Assembly: GCF_000964525.1 (NCBI RefSeq)
Contig: NZ_BAZG01000021.1
Span: 1 to 41,130, forward strand
DNA length: 41,130 bases
Source: Anaeromyxobacter sp. PSR-1
GTDB lineage: Bacteria > Myxococcota > Myxococcia > Myxococcales > Anaeromyxobacteraceae
Direction: 5' to 3'
In this document: positions 1-9,652 of the stretch, piece after piece
Position numbering within the stretch: the first letter of the stretch is position 1
How the letters are laid out: each line of letters begins with the position of its first letter
Notes under the pieces: model-generated
What the model saw: only the letters and a program-made list of their open reading frames with translations
Told to the model about the DNA's origin: nothing
Database searches by the model: none
Made by a program: the position numbers and the translations under genes

Positions 1-1856
1 CGCCGCGGCCGCCGCCGCACCCGCCGCGCCGGCTCCGGCCCCGGCGCCCGCGTCCGCGCCGCCGGCCGAGCCCGCCGAGCCCGCCCCGCCGCCGGGCCGG
101 CGTCCCCCACGTCGAGGAGGCGCCGCGCGCCGAGCTGCGCGGGGACAAGCCGGCCGCGTCCATCCGCGTGGACGTGGATCGCCTCGACGAGATCGCCGCG
201 CTCGCCGGCGACGTGATGGTCGAGGGCGCGCGCGCGATGCGCCGCTCCAGGGACCTGGTCGGCCTGTTCGCCCGCTGGGCGCGCATCTCCGACCGCGTCG
301 TCGCGCTCGCCGAGCGCGTGCGCGACCCGCGCACCGCGAAGCTCGTCGAGCAGATCGAGGGCGACGTCCACCTGCTCCGCTCCGACACCTTCCGCTTCGC
401 GCGCGTCCACTCGGAGGCCGCCTCCAGCGCGCACGCGCAGCTGGGCCAGCTCTCCGAGCGCATCGGCGAGGCCCGCCTCATCCCGCTCTCCGGCGTGCTG
501 GCCGGCTTCCCGCGGGCGGTGCGCGACATGGCGCACGAGCAGGCCAAGGAGGTCGAGTGCGTGGTGCGCGGCGCCGAGACCGGGGTGGACAAGTCCATCC
601 TGCTCTCGCTGAACGACCCGCTCGTCCACCTGGTGCGCAACTCGGTGGACCACGGCGTCGAGGCGCCCGACGAGCGCGAGCGCGCCGGGAAGCCGCGGGT
701 GGGGCGCATCACCATCTCGGCACGGACCGACGGCGACCTGCTCGCGGTGACGGTGGACGACGACGGGCGCGGCATCACCCCGGCCACGGTGCGCGCCGCG
801 GCGCTGCGCAAGGGGCTCATCGGCGAGCAGCAGGCGGCGAGCCTCTCCTCGCGCGCCGCCCTGGACCTCATCTTCACCCCCGGGTTCTCCACCCGCGAGC
901 AGGCCGGCGAGACCAGCGGCCGCGGGGTGGGGCTCGACGTGGTCCGCAAGCGCGTGACCGCGCTGGGCGGGTCGGTGACGGTGGAGTCGAGCCCGGGCAA
1001 GGGCACGCGCTTCACGCTGCGCATGCCGCAGTCGCTGTCGCTCATGAAGGTCCTGCTGGTCCGCATCGACGACGACGTCTACGGCGTCCCGGCGGTGGAC
1101 GTGGACAGCGTGGGCCGGCTCGACCCCAGGGACACCACCGAGGTGGCCGGCATCCGCGCGGTGCGCTACCGCAACCGGCTCATGCCGGTGGTGGCGCTCG
1201 GGCCGCTGCTCTCGCTGAACGGCGGCCCGCGCGCGCAGCGCCCCATGGTCGTGTACGTGAGCCACGGCTCCGAGGGCGCGGCGGTGGTGGTGGACGGCCT
1301 GCACGGCGAGCGCGAGGTGGCGGTGAAGGCCCCGGGCGCGTTCCTGAAGGGCATGCGCTTCGTCACCGGCGCCGCGGCGCTGGAGGACGGGCGCGTGGCG
1401 GTGCTGCTCTCCACCCCGGACCTGGTGAACGCCGCGCGCCGGCTCGCCTCGCCCGCCATGACCCGCGGGCGCGACCGCCGCCGGCTCCGGATCCTGCTGG
1501 TGGACGACAGCGCCATCGCGCGCGAGGCCGAGGCCGCGCTGCTCCGCTCGCTCGGCCACGAGGTGGACGAGGCGGTGGACGGCGAGGACGGCTGGGCGCG
1601 GCTGCAGAACGGCCAGTACCACCTGCTCGTCACCGACGTGCAGATGCCGGTGCTCGACGGCATCGACCTCACCCGCCGGGTGAAGGCGACGCCGCGCTTC
1701 GTGAAGCTGCCCATCGTGATCATGTCCTCGCTCTCCGCGCCCGAGGAGCGGCGGCGGGGCGTGGACGCCGGCGCCGACGCGTACCTGGTGAAGGGCGAGC
1801 TCGACGCGGAGAGCCTCGCGGTCACGCTCGAGCGGCTGTGCGGGGTCCCCACGTGA
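1..1856 (+). CDS. cheA: Hybrid chemotaxis histidine kinase CheA with C-terminal receiver (5' partial)
   Basis: This is a CheA-type kinase that would autophosphorylate on its Hpt histidine and pass phosphate to CheB and receiver proteins. The Hpt domain lies upstream of the window. Counting from the GTG at 168, a P3 dimerisation region (about 1-130) is followed by a HATPase with N box HLVRNSVDHG, G1 DDGRGI, F box FTPGFST and G2 SGRGVGLDVV. A CheW-like domain starts near residue 290, and a receiver begins at RLRILLVDDS with phosphoacceptor context LLVTDVQMP. The fused receiver is typical of sensory arrays of the Tfp or alternative-function type. The Ala/Pro linker at 2-95 reads well in one frame and the P3 domain in another (see findings), so 168 is only an in-frame codon, not a true start. 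The stop overlaps cheB by four bases. Confidence 0.9.
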   Translation, partial: PRPPPHPPRRLRPRRPRPRRRPSPPSPPRRRAGVPHVEEAPRAELRGDKPAASIRVDVDRLDEIAALAGDVMVEGARAMRRSRDLVGLFARWARISDRVVALAERVRDPRTAKLVEQIEGDVHLLRSDTFRFARVHSEAASSAHAQLGQLSERIGEARLIPLSGVLAGFPRAVRDMAHEQAKEVECVVRGAETGVDKSILLSLNDPLVHLVRNSVDHGVEAPDERERAGKPRVGRITISARTDGDLLAVTVDDDGRGITPATVRAAALRKGLIGEQQAASLSSRAALDLIFTPGFSTREQAGETSGRGVGLDVVRKRVTALGGSVTVESSPGKGTRFTLRMPQSLSLMKVLLVRIDDDVYGVPAVDVDSVGRLDPRDTTEVAGIRAVRYRNRLMPVVALGPLLSLNGGPRAQRPMVVYVSHGSEGAAVVVDGLHGEREVAVKAPGAFLKGMRFVTGAAALEDGRVAVLLSTPDLVNAARRLASPAMTRGRDRRRLRILLVDDSAIAREAEAALLRSLGHEVDEAVDGEDGWARLQNGQYHLLVTDVQMPVLDGIDLTRRVKATPRFVKLPIVIMSSLSAPEERRRGVDAGADAYLVKGELDAESLAVTLERLCGVPT

Positions 1857-2878
1857 GCCTGGCCGCGGTGGACCGGCCCATCCGCGTGCTGGTCGCCGAC
1901 GACTCGGAGCTGTTCCGCGAGCTGCTCGCGCGCGTCGTCGCGGCCGAGCCGGGCTTCGAGGTGGCGGCGGTCGCGGCCGACGGCGACGCGGCGGCGGCCA
2001 TGACCCGCGCGCTGCGGCCCGACGTCGTCACCATGGACCTGCACATGCCCGACGCCGACGGCTACTCGGGCATCGCGCGGATCATGGCGGAGACGCCCAC
2101 GCCCATCCTGGTGCTCACCGCGAACCCCACCGAGGCGGCGGGCTTCCGCGCCCTCTCGCTGGGCGCGCTCGACATCCTGGAGAAGCCGTCGGCGAGCGCC
2201 GACCTGGGCGAGTACGGCCGGCTCATCCGCTCGCGGCTGCGGCTGCTCGCCGGCGTGAAGGTGATCCGCCACCTGCGCGGCCTGCGGGAGCGCCGCGACG
2301 CCGCGCCGGCCCGCGCCGCCCGCGTCGAGGTGGTGGTGATCGGCGCCTCGCTGGGCGGCCCCCGCGCTCTGGCGGCGGTGCTCCGCGGCCTCCCGCCCGA
2401 CTTCGCCGCGCCCATCGCGGTGGTCCAGCACATCGCCGACGGCTTCACCGCCGGCCTCGCCGGCTGGCTCGCGCAGGAGTCGCGCCTCGACGTGCGCGAG
2501 GCGCGCGACGGCGAGCCGCTGCGCGCCGGCCGGGTGATCATCGCGCCGACCGGGCGCCACCTGGTCCTGGGCGACGGGGTGGCGCGGCTCTCCGACGCCC
2601 CGCCGGTGGACACGTTCCGCCCCTCGGTGACGCCGCTGTTCACCTCCGCGGCGCGGCAGTACGGGCGCCGCTGCTGCGGCGTGCTGCTCACCGGCATGGG
2701 CCGGGACGGCGCCGAGGGGCTGCGCGTCATCAAGGACGCGGGCGGTCCCACGCTGGCGCAGGACGAGGCCACCAGCGCGGTGTTCGGGATGGCGCGCGCC
2801 GCGGTGGAGCTCGGGGCGGTGGACCGGGTGCTGCCGGTGGACGAGATCCCGCGCGCGCTCCGGGAGCTGGCGCGGTGA
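1853..2878 (+). CDS. cheB: Chemotaxis protein-glutamate methylesterase CheB
   Basis: CheB removes methyl groups from (and deamidates) receptor glutamates when its receiver is phosphorylated. The 341-residue protein has an N-terminal receiver with acidic pair D16/D17 and phosphoacceptor D62 (VVTMDLHMP), then the methylesterase domain. The catalytic triad is visible as Ser166 in VIGASLGGP, His193 in VVQHI and Asp285 in TGMGRDGAEG, at spacings close to the E. coli enzyme. The usual STGG around the serine is SLGG here. The GTG start at 1853 overlaps the cheA stop as GTGA, and the end overlaps cheR in the same way, so the three genes are probably translationally coupled. Confidence 0.95.
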   Translation: MSLAAVDRPIRVLVADDSELFRELLARVVAAEPGFEVAAVAADGDAAAAMTRALRPDVVTMDLHMPDADGYSGIARIMAETPTPILVLTANPTEAAGFRALSLGALDILEKPSASADLGEYGRLIRSRLRLLAGVKVIRHLRGLRERRDAAPARAARVEVVVIGASLGGPRALAAVLRGLPPDFAAPIAVVQHIADGFTAGLAGWLAQESRLDVREARDGEPLRAGRVIIAPTGRHLVLGDGVARLSDAPPVDTFRPSVTPLFTSAARQYGRRCCGVLLTGMGRDGAEGLRVIKDAGGPTLAQDEATSAVFGMARAAVELGAVDRVLPVDEIPRALRELAR

Positions 2879-4377
2879 AGCCCGTCGCGTCCGAGCACCT
2901 GCTGGACCTGGCCGCGCTGCTCAAGGAGCGCGTCGGGCTCCACGTGCGCCGCGAGGGCCACTCCGCGCTGCGCATCGCCGTGGCGGCGCGCCTCGAGGCC
3001 CTCGCCGCGGTGGCCGACTCCGGCGCGTACCTCGCGCTGCTCCGCTCGGGCGCCGGCGACGAGGAGCTGCGGCGCCTGCTGCCGCTCGTCACGGTGGGCA
3101 AGACCAGCTTCTTCCGCGACGAGCGGCAGTTCCGGGCGCTCGACGCGATCCTGCCGGGCCTGCTCGAGCGCGCACGCTCCGGCGGCCGGCGCGTGGCCAT
3201 CTGGTCCGCCGGCTGCGCCACGGGCGAGGAGCCGTACTCGATCGCGATGGCCGCCTCCGAGGCCGGGGCCAGCCCGGACGACGTCGAGATCCTCGCCACC
3301 GACGTGAACCCCGAGGCGGTCGCGTTCGCGGCGCGCGGCGCCTACGAGCCCCGGCGCGTCCGCGAGATCCCCCCGCACTTCCTCGGCCGGCACTTCGACC
3401 GGGACGGCGACGCGTTCCACGTGCGCGCCGGCCTGCGCCGGTACCTGCGCGCCATCCGTCCGCACAACCTGGTGTCGTCCGCGTTCCCGCGCCCGGCCGA
3501 GGGCGGCTGGGACGTCGTGTTCTGCCGCAACGTCATCATCTATTTCGACACGCCCACCACGCAGGCGGTGCTGGCGCAGTTCCACGAGGCGCTGGCGCCC
3601 GGCGGCTACCTGTTCCTGGGTTACTCGGAGTCGCTGTTCCGCCTGTTCGACGGGTTCGAGCTGACCGAGGTGTCCGGCGCGTTCCTGTACCGCCGCCCCG
3701 AGGCGCCGACCCGCGCCGGCCCGTCCGCCCCGCTGCCGCCGCCGTCCCGCCCGCACCTGGTGCAGATGCCGGCGGCGCCGCCGCCGGTGCGCCACCTCGC
3801 GTTCGCGCCGCCGCCCGCCGCGCGGCCCTCGGCGCCCGCGCCCGATCCCGAGCCGCTGCCCCTCGCGCCGCAGGAGTACCTGGACGCCGCCGTGGCGCTG
3901 TTCGCGGACGGCCGGTTCGGCGCCGCGCGCGAGCTGCTGGAGCGGCTGCTGGAGAAGGGCGGCGACGACCTGGCCGCGCGCCTCACGCTCGCGAACCTGT
4001 ACGGCGTGCTGCGCCAGCCGGACCGGGCCCGCGCCAGCTACGAGGCCGCGCTCGCGCTCGAGCCGCTCAGCGCCGAGGCGCACCTGTTCTACGGGATCCA
4101 CCTGCTCTCGGGCGGCGACGCCGAGGGGGCCGCGCTGGAGCTCTCGCGCGCGCTGTTCCTCGACCCCGATCTCGCGCTCGGCCACTACTACCTGGGCCGC
4201 TGCCGCGAGGCGCAGCGGGACGTGGTGCGGGCCCGGCTGGCGTACCGCAACGCCCTGGAGGCCTACCGGCGCCGCCCCGACGGACGGGCGCAGGCGTTCC
4301 TGGGGTACTATCCGGACATCCCCGAGGACGGCAGCGCGTTCGCGCGCGCGGCCGAGTACGCGCTGGCCGCCCTGTAG
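2875..4377 (+). CDS. cheR: Chemotaxis methyltransferase CheR with C-terminal TPR domain
   Basis: CheR transfers methyl groups from SAM to receptor glutamates, opposing CheB. At 500 residues it is much longer than classic CheR (about 280). The N-terminal all-alpha domain contains the TSFFRD motif, followed by a Rossmann methyltransferase with SAM loop WSAGCATGEEPYS and motif FCRNVIIYFD. A Pro/Ala-rich linker (about residues 275-325) leads to three or four TPR repeats (about 335-480). TPR-bearing CheR proteins occur in several chemosensory systems where receptors lack the C-terminal CheR-binding pentapeptide; the TPRs probably mediate protein docking, which is an inference. GTG start overlaps the cheB stop (GTGA). 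Confidence 0.93.
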   Translation: MKPVASEHLLDLAALLKERVGLHVRREGHSALRIAVAARLEALAAVADSGAYLALLRSGAGDEELRRLLPLVTVGKTSFFRDERQFRALDAILPGLLERARSGGRRVAIWSAGCATGEEPYSIAMAASEAGASPDDVEILATDVNPEAVAFAARGAYEPRRVREIPPHFLGRHFDRDGDAFHVRAGLRRYLRAIRPHNLVSSAFPRPAEGGWDVVFCRNVIIYFDTPTTQAVLAQFHEALAPGGYLFLGYSESLFRLFDGFELTEVSGAFLYRRPEAPTRAGPSAPLPPPSRPHLVQMPAAPPPVRHLAFAPPPAARPSAPAPDPEPLPLAPQEYLDAAVALFADGRFGAARELLERLLEKGGDDLAARLTLANLYGVLRQPDRARASYEAALALEPLSAEAHLFYGIHLLSGGDAEGAALELSRALFLDPDLALGHYYLGRCREAQRDVVRARLAYRNALEAYRRRPDGRAQAFLGYYPDIPEDGSAFARAAEYALAAL

Positions 4378-4413
4378 CGGCGGACCGGAGCTCCCGGCGG
4401 GAGGCGAACCGAC

Positions 4414-4797
4414 ATGGCCGAGAAGAAGCGCATCCTCCTGCTCGACGACTCGGCGATCACGCTCGAGATGGAGAAGGCCGTGCTCGAGGACCGCGGCTAC
4501 CGCGTCGCGACCGCCTCCAACCTGCTGGAGTTCCAGGCGCAGCTGGACGGGTTCCAGCCCGAGGTGATCCTCACCGACCTCATGATGCCGGACATCTCGG
4601 GCAAGGACATCGTGCGCGTGCTGAAGCAGGACTTCCACACCGAGAAGATCCCCATCATCCTGTTCAGCTCGAAGACCGACGAGGAGCTCGAGCCCATCGC
4701 CGAGCAGGCCGGCGCCGACGGCTTCCTCTCCAAGTCGCACGGCATCGAGCGGCTCGGGGACATGGTGGACGAGCTGGTCGAGTCGATCATCTGGTGA
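4414..4797 (+). CDS. Stand-alone response regulator receiver (CheY-like)
   Basis: This 127-residue protein is a single receiver domain with no output domain. The active-site residues are all present: acidic pair D11/D12, phosphoacceptor D55 in VILTDLMMP, hydroxyl residue S85/S86 in ILFSSKTD, and K107 in FLSKSHG. A GGGAGG ribosome-binding sequence lies about 9 bases before the ATG. It follows cheR by 36 bases and probably belongs to the same operon, receiving phosphate from the upstream CheA. The C-terminus after the lysine (SHGIERLGDMV) resembles the CheA-fused receiver more than flagellar CheY, so flagellar switch binding should not be assumed. The target is unknown. Confidence 0.9.
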   Translation: MAEKKRILLLDDSAITLEMEKAVLEDRGYRVATASNLLEFQAQLDGFQPEVILTDLMMPDISGKDIVRVLKQDFHTEKIPIILFSSKTDEELEPIAEQAGADGFLSKSHGIERLGDMVDELVESIIW

Positions 4798-4831
4798 GAA
4801 CCTGGTACGCGTCATTGGGCGGTGACCCGTC

Positions 4832-5944
4832 ATGCGATTCGCGGTGAGCCTCCTGTCCTTCAGGCCAGGGCGCGTGGGGGGCACCGAGACGTATTTGCGC
4901 GAGCTCCTGCGGCACGTCGCGGCAGCGGCCGGTGATGACCGGGTGACGCTTGTCGGGTCTGCCGCCGGGCTGGCGTCGATCGATGCGCCAGGCACGGACC
5001 AGGTTGAAGTCGCGGAGACCGACGCAGCGCTGGTATCCGCGCGGTTGGCGGAGGCATTCACTCCCTGGCGAGCGCGCGCAATCGAGCGAGCGTTTGCGCG
5101 ACTCGACGCGGACGCGGTTCTCTTTCCGCAGCAGTCGATCTTTCCAGCGCGATCCGGCGTGCGGGCTGTCGTCACCGTTCATGATCTGCTGCACGTCACG
5201 CATCCCGAGCAGATCTCTCCGCTCGATAGAGCGTTCCGGGCCCGCGTCTACGCACGGAGCCTGAAGTCCGCGGCAGGCATCATTGCCATCTCCGGCGTCA
5301 CACGCCGCGAGCTGCTGCAGAGGTGTCAGGTGGATCCGGCCATCGTAGCCGTCGTTCCGCACGGGGCTCGGCCGGCGCCGCTCCAGCGGCCGCAGGCGTG
5401 GGCCGGCGCAACAGGGCCGTACCTCTACTATCCGGCGGCAACCTGGCCGCACAAAGCGCACGCGACTCTCTTTCGATCCTACGCGGCCTTGCGGAAGGCT
5501 GGGCGGCTGCGCGAGCGCTTGGTCCTTACCGGACAGCAGACGGCGCACTGGCGGGCCCTCGCGCGCTTGGCGCGCGCGCTCGGGATCGCCGACGACGTCG
5601 TTCATCTCGGCTTTGTTCCCCCCGCTCACGTCGAGGCGATCTACGTCGGCGCGCGAGCGGTCGTGTTCCCGAGCATGCACGAGGGATTCGGCCTGCCCGT
5701 GCTCGAGGCGGCGCGCCTCGGGGTCTCGGTAGTCACGTCCCGACTCGAAGTCTTCGAGGAGATCGGCGTTCCGGAGGCGCTGCGTATCGATTTCGAGGAT
5801 CCGGAGCAGCTGGCGGCTGCCCTCGAGGCCGGCCCGCTTCCGTTGACGCGGGTCCCCGCGACGTGGTTCGAGGTCGCGGGCATGACCGTGCACCAGATGC
5901 GCGATGCTGCGAAGCGCGCGTTGCCCCGAGTGACCTCGTGGTAA
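4832..5944 (+). CDS. Glycosyltransferase family 4 (GT-B fold)
   Basis: The 370-residue protein looks like a retaining GT-B glycosyltransferase that would use a nucleotide-sugar donor at the cytoplasmic face of the membrane. The N-terminal half has the acceptor-side motif GRVGGTETYLREL. The C-terminal half has the donor-binding EX7E region EGFGLPVLEAARLG (around residues 283-296) and a preceding GFVPPAHVEAIYVGARAVVFPS strand-loop. An SD-like GGCGGTGA precedes the ATG. Codon use differs from the flanking che and deoA genes: about 10 of the first 55 codons end in A or T, while the neighbours have almost none. With the next two genes it probably belongs to a surface polysaccharide or protein glycan pathway; the sugar is not predictable. 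Confidence 0.82.
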   Translation: MRFAVSLLSFRPGRVGGTETYLRELLRHVAAAAGDDRVTLVGSAAGLASIDAPGTDQVEVAETDAALVSARLAEAFTPWRARAIERAFARLDADAVLFPQQSIFPARSGVRAVVTVHDLLHVTHPEQISPLDRAFRARVYARSLKSAAGIIAISGVTRRELLQRCQVDPAIVAVVPHGARPAPLQRPQAWAGATGPYLYYPAATWPHKAHATLFRSYAALRKAGRLRERLVLTGQQTAHWRALARLARALGIADDVVHLGFVPPAHVEAIYVGARAVVFPSMHEGFGLPVLEAARLGVSVVTSRLEVFEEIGVPEALRIDFEDPEQLAAALEAGPLPLTRVPATWFEVAGMTVHQMRDAAKRALPRVTSW

Positions 5945-6100
5945 GCTGTAGGGGCGTCGCGAAGTCGCGGCGCTTGGCGCGCCTCCATGTCGACGCTCCC
6001 TCTTGCTCGACTCGCCCCGCCGCGTGCGGCCGGATCGTCGTCGGCGTGAGCAGCCGTCATGTCGTCCGCCGCGTGGTGCTGGTCTCATGAGGCAAGGTGA

Positions 6101-7453
6101 ATGCGAAGACTGCTCATCGTCGATCACGTCATGAGCGCCGGCGGCGTCGAGAGGGTGCTCCACGGCCTCATCGGCGCTCTCATCGAGCTCCCGGAAGCAC
6201 GCGAGTGGGACATCACGCTCCTGCTTGCTCGCCACAACTCCGCCGGGCTCCGGTGCGAATGGCCAAGCGCGCTGGTTGCTCCGAACGTGCATGTCGAGTG
6301 GCTCGGGGAGCGCACGCGGCTGGGTCGCACGCTGAACTCACTCGTGACACCGAGAAGGAGCCTTGCGGCGAGGCTTCCCTTTCTGGCGCTCCGGAGGCTC
6401 GGCCCGCGAGTGTGGCGGGCCCGGGCGGGCGATCCCGGCCCGTGCATCGCGGAGGTGTGCGAACGATTCGACGTGGCATACTTCACCTGGCCGCTCGGCA
6501 TGGCCGTACCGCGCGTCGCCATCCCCGTGGTCACGACTCCCGCGGACTTCAACTTCAAGCACTTCCTCGGCAAGGCGGATCCGGTGCGATGGGTGACCGA
6601 ACGCCACATGAAGGCATGGCTCGCCCGGGCCGATCGCCTCCTGCTCACGAGCGAATCCGTTCGCGACGAGCTTCGTCAGTACTACCCCGAGCATGCGGGT
6701 CGAACCGAGGTCGTCCGCCTGGGCGTCGACGCAGTGGCGCGTCCCCCGTCGGCCGAAGCGCTGGACGCGGTTCGGCGGACTCGCAACCTGCCGGATCGGT
6801 TCGTGCTCATGGCAGGGTGGGTGGCTCCCCACAAGAATCAGCTGGCGCTCATCGAAGCGATGAGCGCCCTGCGCTCCCACGGAACGTCCGTGCCCGTCGT
6901 CTTCGTGGGGCCCAACGCCGAGAAGCTGGGCAGCAGTGTGCCCGCATCAGGATGGGCCCGGCCATACGTCGAGCAGGTCCGCAGCACCCTCGGACGACTC
7001 GGGTTCGTTCACGGGCGCGACTATCACGCCCTCGGCTTCGTCTCGGACGACGAGCTCGAGTGCTTGTACAGGCTCGCCAGCGCGTTCGTGCTCCCCTCTC
7101 TCTATGAAGGCTTTGGCCTGCCGGGGCTGGAAGCCATGCGCGCAGGATGCCCGACCTTGCTCGCGGCAATTCCCCCCCTGCGCGAGCAGGATCACCTGCT
7201 TGGTGGGGTGGCACGCATGTTCGATCCAAGGGACAGCGCGGCGCTCGCGCGGGAGCTGGAGTCCGTCCTCGGCGACCGGCCTGGCGCGCTGGCGCAGGCG
7301 GCTCTCGCGGCGGATCGGGTCCCCCGGGTATTCGACTGGCGCAAGACGGCTCGCGCGTACCTGCGCGTGTTCGCCGAGGCCATGGATCGGCCGCGACGGG
7401 CACCGAGACCAGCGAGCGGTGTGGCCCGCAGCCCGAGGGCGACGGCTCGCTGA
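6101..7453 (+). CDS. Glycosyltransferase family 4 (second copy, divergent)
   Basis: This 450-residue GT-B enzyme begins MRRLLIVDHVMSAGGVERVL, a typical acceptor-domain start with the glycine-rich GGVE turn. The donor domain carries the EX7E motif in YEGFGLPGLEAMRAG (around residues 333-347), and LPDRFVLMAGWVAPHKNQ opens the C-terminal domain as in other GT4 members. It follows the first GT after 156 bases in which I see no gene, and shares the same relaxed codon use. The AAGGTGA just before the ATG is a plausible ribosome-binding site. It probably acts on the same glycan as its neighbours. Acceptor and donor sugars are unknown. The C-terminal tail (about 430-450) is rich in Arg and Pro and looks disordered. 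Confidence 0.82.
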   Translation: MRRLLIVDHVMSAGGVERVLHGLIGALIELPEAREWDITLLLARHNSAGLRCEWPSALVAPNVHVEWLGERTRLGRTLNSLVTPRRSLAARLPFLALRRLGPRVWRARAGDPGPCIAEVCERFDVAYFTWPLGMAVPRVAIPVVTTPADFNFKHFLGKADPVRWVTERHMKAWLARADRLLLTSESVRDELRQYYPEHAGRTEVVRLGVDAVARPPSAEALDAVRRTRNLPDRFVLMAGWVAPHKNQLALIEAMSALRSHGTSVPVVFVGPNAEKLGSSVPASGWARPYVEQVRSTLGRLGFVHGRDYHALGFVSDDELECLYRLASAFVLPSLYEGFGLPGLEAMRAGCPTLLAAIPPLREQDHLLGGVARMFDPRDSAALARELESVLGDRPGALAQAALAADRVPRVFDWRKTARAYLRVFAEAMDRPRRAPRPASGVARSPRATAR

Positions 7454-7551
7454 GGGGCGCGCCAACCCCGGCGTGGACTTCGGCGGAGGTCACGGGAAAT
7501 CCCGCTTCGTCTCCGTGGAGGCGATCCATTTCCATGGTCTAATCCGGCGCC

Positions 7552-8277
7552 ATGGCGCTCGAGGACGTGAGGCGAAGCTGGGAGACGCTGGCCCGTAGCG
7601 ACCCCCTCTGGGCCATCTTGACCGACCCCGCAAGGAAGGGGGGGCGGTGGGATCTGGACGAGTTCCTGGCGAGCGGGCGGGTCGAGATAGAACGCGTGAT
7701 GGCGCGCGCCGCCGAGCTCGGGCGCCCCGCCCGCCGTGAGCGTGCGCTCGATTTTGGCTGCGGGGTGGGTCGCCTCACGCAGGCGCTCTGCGCTCACTTC
7801 GAGCGCTGCGATGGAGTGGACATCGCGTCCGGCATGGTCGAGCAGGCGCGCCGCCTGAACGCGTTCGGCGATCGCTGTGCTTACCACCAGAACACCGTTC
7901 CGGACCTTCGCCTGTTCCCGGACGGTACGTTCGACTTCGCTTACTCCAACATCGTGCTTCAGCACGTGCCGCCGGCCGCGGCGCGCGCCTACCTCGCCGA
8001 ACTTGTGCGCGTGCTCCGCCCGGGGGGGCTTCTGGTGTTCCAGATTCCAGCGCGAATGCGGTTGCCGCGTGCACTTTGGCGCCCGTTGGAGCGTTCCGTG
8101 GCGCGGGTGATAGCCAGAATTCGCGCAGAGCCGATCATGGAGATGTACGGTCTACGGCGGCGGCCCGTGGAGCGAGTGATCCGAGCAGCTGGCGGGATGA
8201 TGCTGGCGTTCGAACCGGACGACTCGGCCGGCCATGCCTGGATCTCCTACCGTTACTGGGTCAGCCGCGGATGCTAG
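7552..8277 (+). CDS. Class I SAM-dependent methyltransferase
   Basis: The 241-residue protein has a class I methyltransferase core. Motif I is ALDFGCGVGRLTQAL (about residues 64-78), the acidic residue after strand 2 is in CDGVDIASGM, and the post-II region reads FDFAYSNIVLQHVPP, as in methyltransferase_11/25 type small-molecule or sugar methylases. The LRPGGLLVFQIP strand follows as expected. About 60 residues precede motif I, including WAILTDPARKGGRWDLDEF, a preface seen in some glycan-cluster methyltransferases. Its position behind two glycosyltransferases, with the same loose codon use, suggests it methylates a sugar or glycan intermediate; that is an inference from context. Confidence 0.8.
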   Translation: MALEDVRRSWETLARSDPLWAILTDPARKGGRWDLDEFLASGRVEIERVMARAAELGRPARRERALDFGCGVGRLTQALCAHFERCDGVDIASGMVEQARRLNAFGDRCAYHQNTVPDLRLFPDGTFDFAYSNIVLQHVPPAAARAYLAELVRVLRPGGLLVFQIPARMRLPRALWRPLERSVARVIARIRAEPIMEMYGLRRRPVERVIRAAGGMMLAFEPDDSAGHAWISYRYWVSRGC

Positions 8278-8344
8278 TCCAGCATCGATGGCTGCGCGCG
8301 ATGGACGCAGGGTTCACGTAGCGGGCGAGAAAGTAGAGTCCGGG

Positions 8345-9648
<1,304 letters not shown>

Positions 9649-9652
<4 letters not shown>

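Noticed and set aside
2062-5175. 1037-codon minus-strand frame across cheB, cheR and the receiver gene
   Set aside because: It covers three well-supported genes on the plus strand and its translation is Arg/Ala-rich repetition without a fold signature.
5945-6100. Possible small gene or RNA between the two glycosyltransferases
   Set aside because: Open frames here only run in from neighbouring shadows; no ribosome-binding site, promoter or hairpin stands out.
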